A program made the position numbers and the translations under genes. This document shows, in pieces, positions 63,734 to 64,000 of a stretch of DNA of 64,000 bases (position 1 is its first letter; every line of letters starts with the position of its first letter). The notes under the pieces were generated by a model. The model was not told where the DNA came from and did no database searches. It worked only from the letters and a program-made list of their open reading frames with translations. This DNA is from Sphingomicrobium nitratireducens (lineage in GTDB: Bacteria; Pseudomonadota; Alphaproteobacteria; Sphingomonadales; Sphingomonadaceae): positions 785,001 through 849,000 of the forward strand of contig NZ_JANJZA010000001.1 in assembly GCF_026157035.1 (NCBI RefSeq), written 5' to 3'.

Positions 63734-64000
63734 TCAGGCTCCCGGGAGCTGGAGGATGTGCTTGGCGACGATGCCGAGCTGGATTTCGGACGTGCCGCCC
63801 TCGATCGAATTGGCCTTGGTGCGCAGCCAGTCGCGGGCCCTGGCACCCTCCTTCGAGCGATCGCTTTCCCATTCGAGCGCGTCCGACCCGCCCAGCGCCA
63901 TCACCAGTTCGTGGCGGCGCTTGTTCAATTCGGTGCCGGCATATTTCATCATCGAGGGCAAAGCGGGATGCGCCTCGCCCGCTTTCAACTGGTCGATGAA
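63734..64000 (-). CDS. Acyl-CoA dehydrogenase, C-terminal part, cut by window end
   Basis: 89 residues at the end of an acyl-CoA dehydrogenase; the 5' part lies outside. The closing RTKANSIEGGTSEIQLGIVA is the family's FAD-contact C-terminus. Only one base separates it from the next dehydrogenase gene, so the two probably form a hetero-oligomer. The frame continues through base 64000 (an internal TTG is not the start). Confidence 0.9.
   Translation of the reverse strand, partial: FIDQLKAGEAHPALPSMMKYAGTELNKRRHELVMALGGSDALEWESDRSKEGARARDWLRTKANSIEGGTSEIQLGIVAKHILQLPGA

Overview
The window is about 64 kb of GC-rich (roughly 66%), densely coded chromosome from an alphaproteobacterium, most likely a sphingomonad (Sphingomonadales). 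The evidence is a CtrA response regulator, an RcnB-like secreted protein of sphingomonad type, a mdh-sucD-sucA-sucB-lpd cluster, a ribosomal protein S5 with an RGG-rich N-terminal extension, and frequent use of TAG stops. I see no prophage, insertion sequence, CRISPR array or rRNA operon. This is core chromosome with a few unusual details.

Layout. 1-2 kb: end of zapE, an RcnB-family protein and a DUF6265 protein. 2-10.5 kb: TCA cycle block (mdh, sucD, sucA, sucB, lpdA), interrupted by an acyltransferase gene on the other strand. 10.5-14.6 kb: PepSY membrane protein, SppA protease and a MATE transporter. 14.6-16.7 kb: groES-groEL with a CIRCE operator and a strong terminator. 16.7-17.2 kb: two small lipoproteins. 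17.4-22.9 kb: a methionine-cycle operon made of an ArsR-type regulator fused to a methyltransferase domain, metF, and a MetH split into two genes, with a palindromic operator over the start. 22.9-27.8 kb: DsbD-like reductase, amidohydrolase and threonine ammonia-lyase. 28-33 kb: Bpt, two GNAT acetyltransferases, ctrA with CtrA-like boxes upstream, an RluA-type enzyme, ArfB, free methionine sulfoxide reductase, a small membrane protein and a universal stress protein. 33.2-36.8 kb: pyruvate dehydrogenase E2, an HTH-hotdog fusion protein, a small membrane protein and a second lpd. 36.9-38 kb: a small membrane protein and a lipoprotein hydrolase. 38.4-55 kb: the str-S10-spc ribosomal cluster through secY and adk. 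55-64 kb: SRPBCC protein, folA, FAD-linked dehydrogenase, a truncated membrane gene next to a tRNA-Arg(TCT), purQ-purS, a 50-residue membrane peptide, a PaaI-like thioesterase, a dicarboxylate symporter, an S41-like peptidase and two tandem acyl-CoA dehydrogenases (the second cut by the window end).

How they work together. The TCA, PDH and ribosomal genes form growth-linked operons. The methionine operon looks self-controlled through S-adenosylhomocysteine or a related ligand sensed by its first gene. The most novel candidate is the gene at 34515-35084. It joins an XRE-type DNA-binding domain to a YciA-type acyl-CoA thioesterase fold whose catalytic Asp is replaced by Ala, and it lies directly behind the E2 gene of the acetyl-CoA-producing enzyme. 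This architecture resembles an acyl-CoA-sensing repressor, analogous in plan to Bacillus FapR but built from different parts. A second pattern is that six of the eleven convergent protein-gene pairs, or near-pairs, share the same 4-base CTAG as both stop codons.
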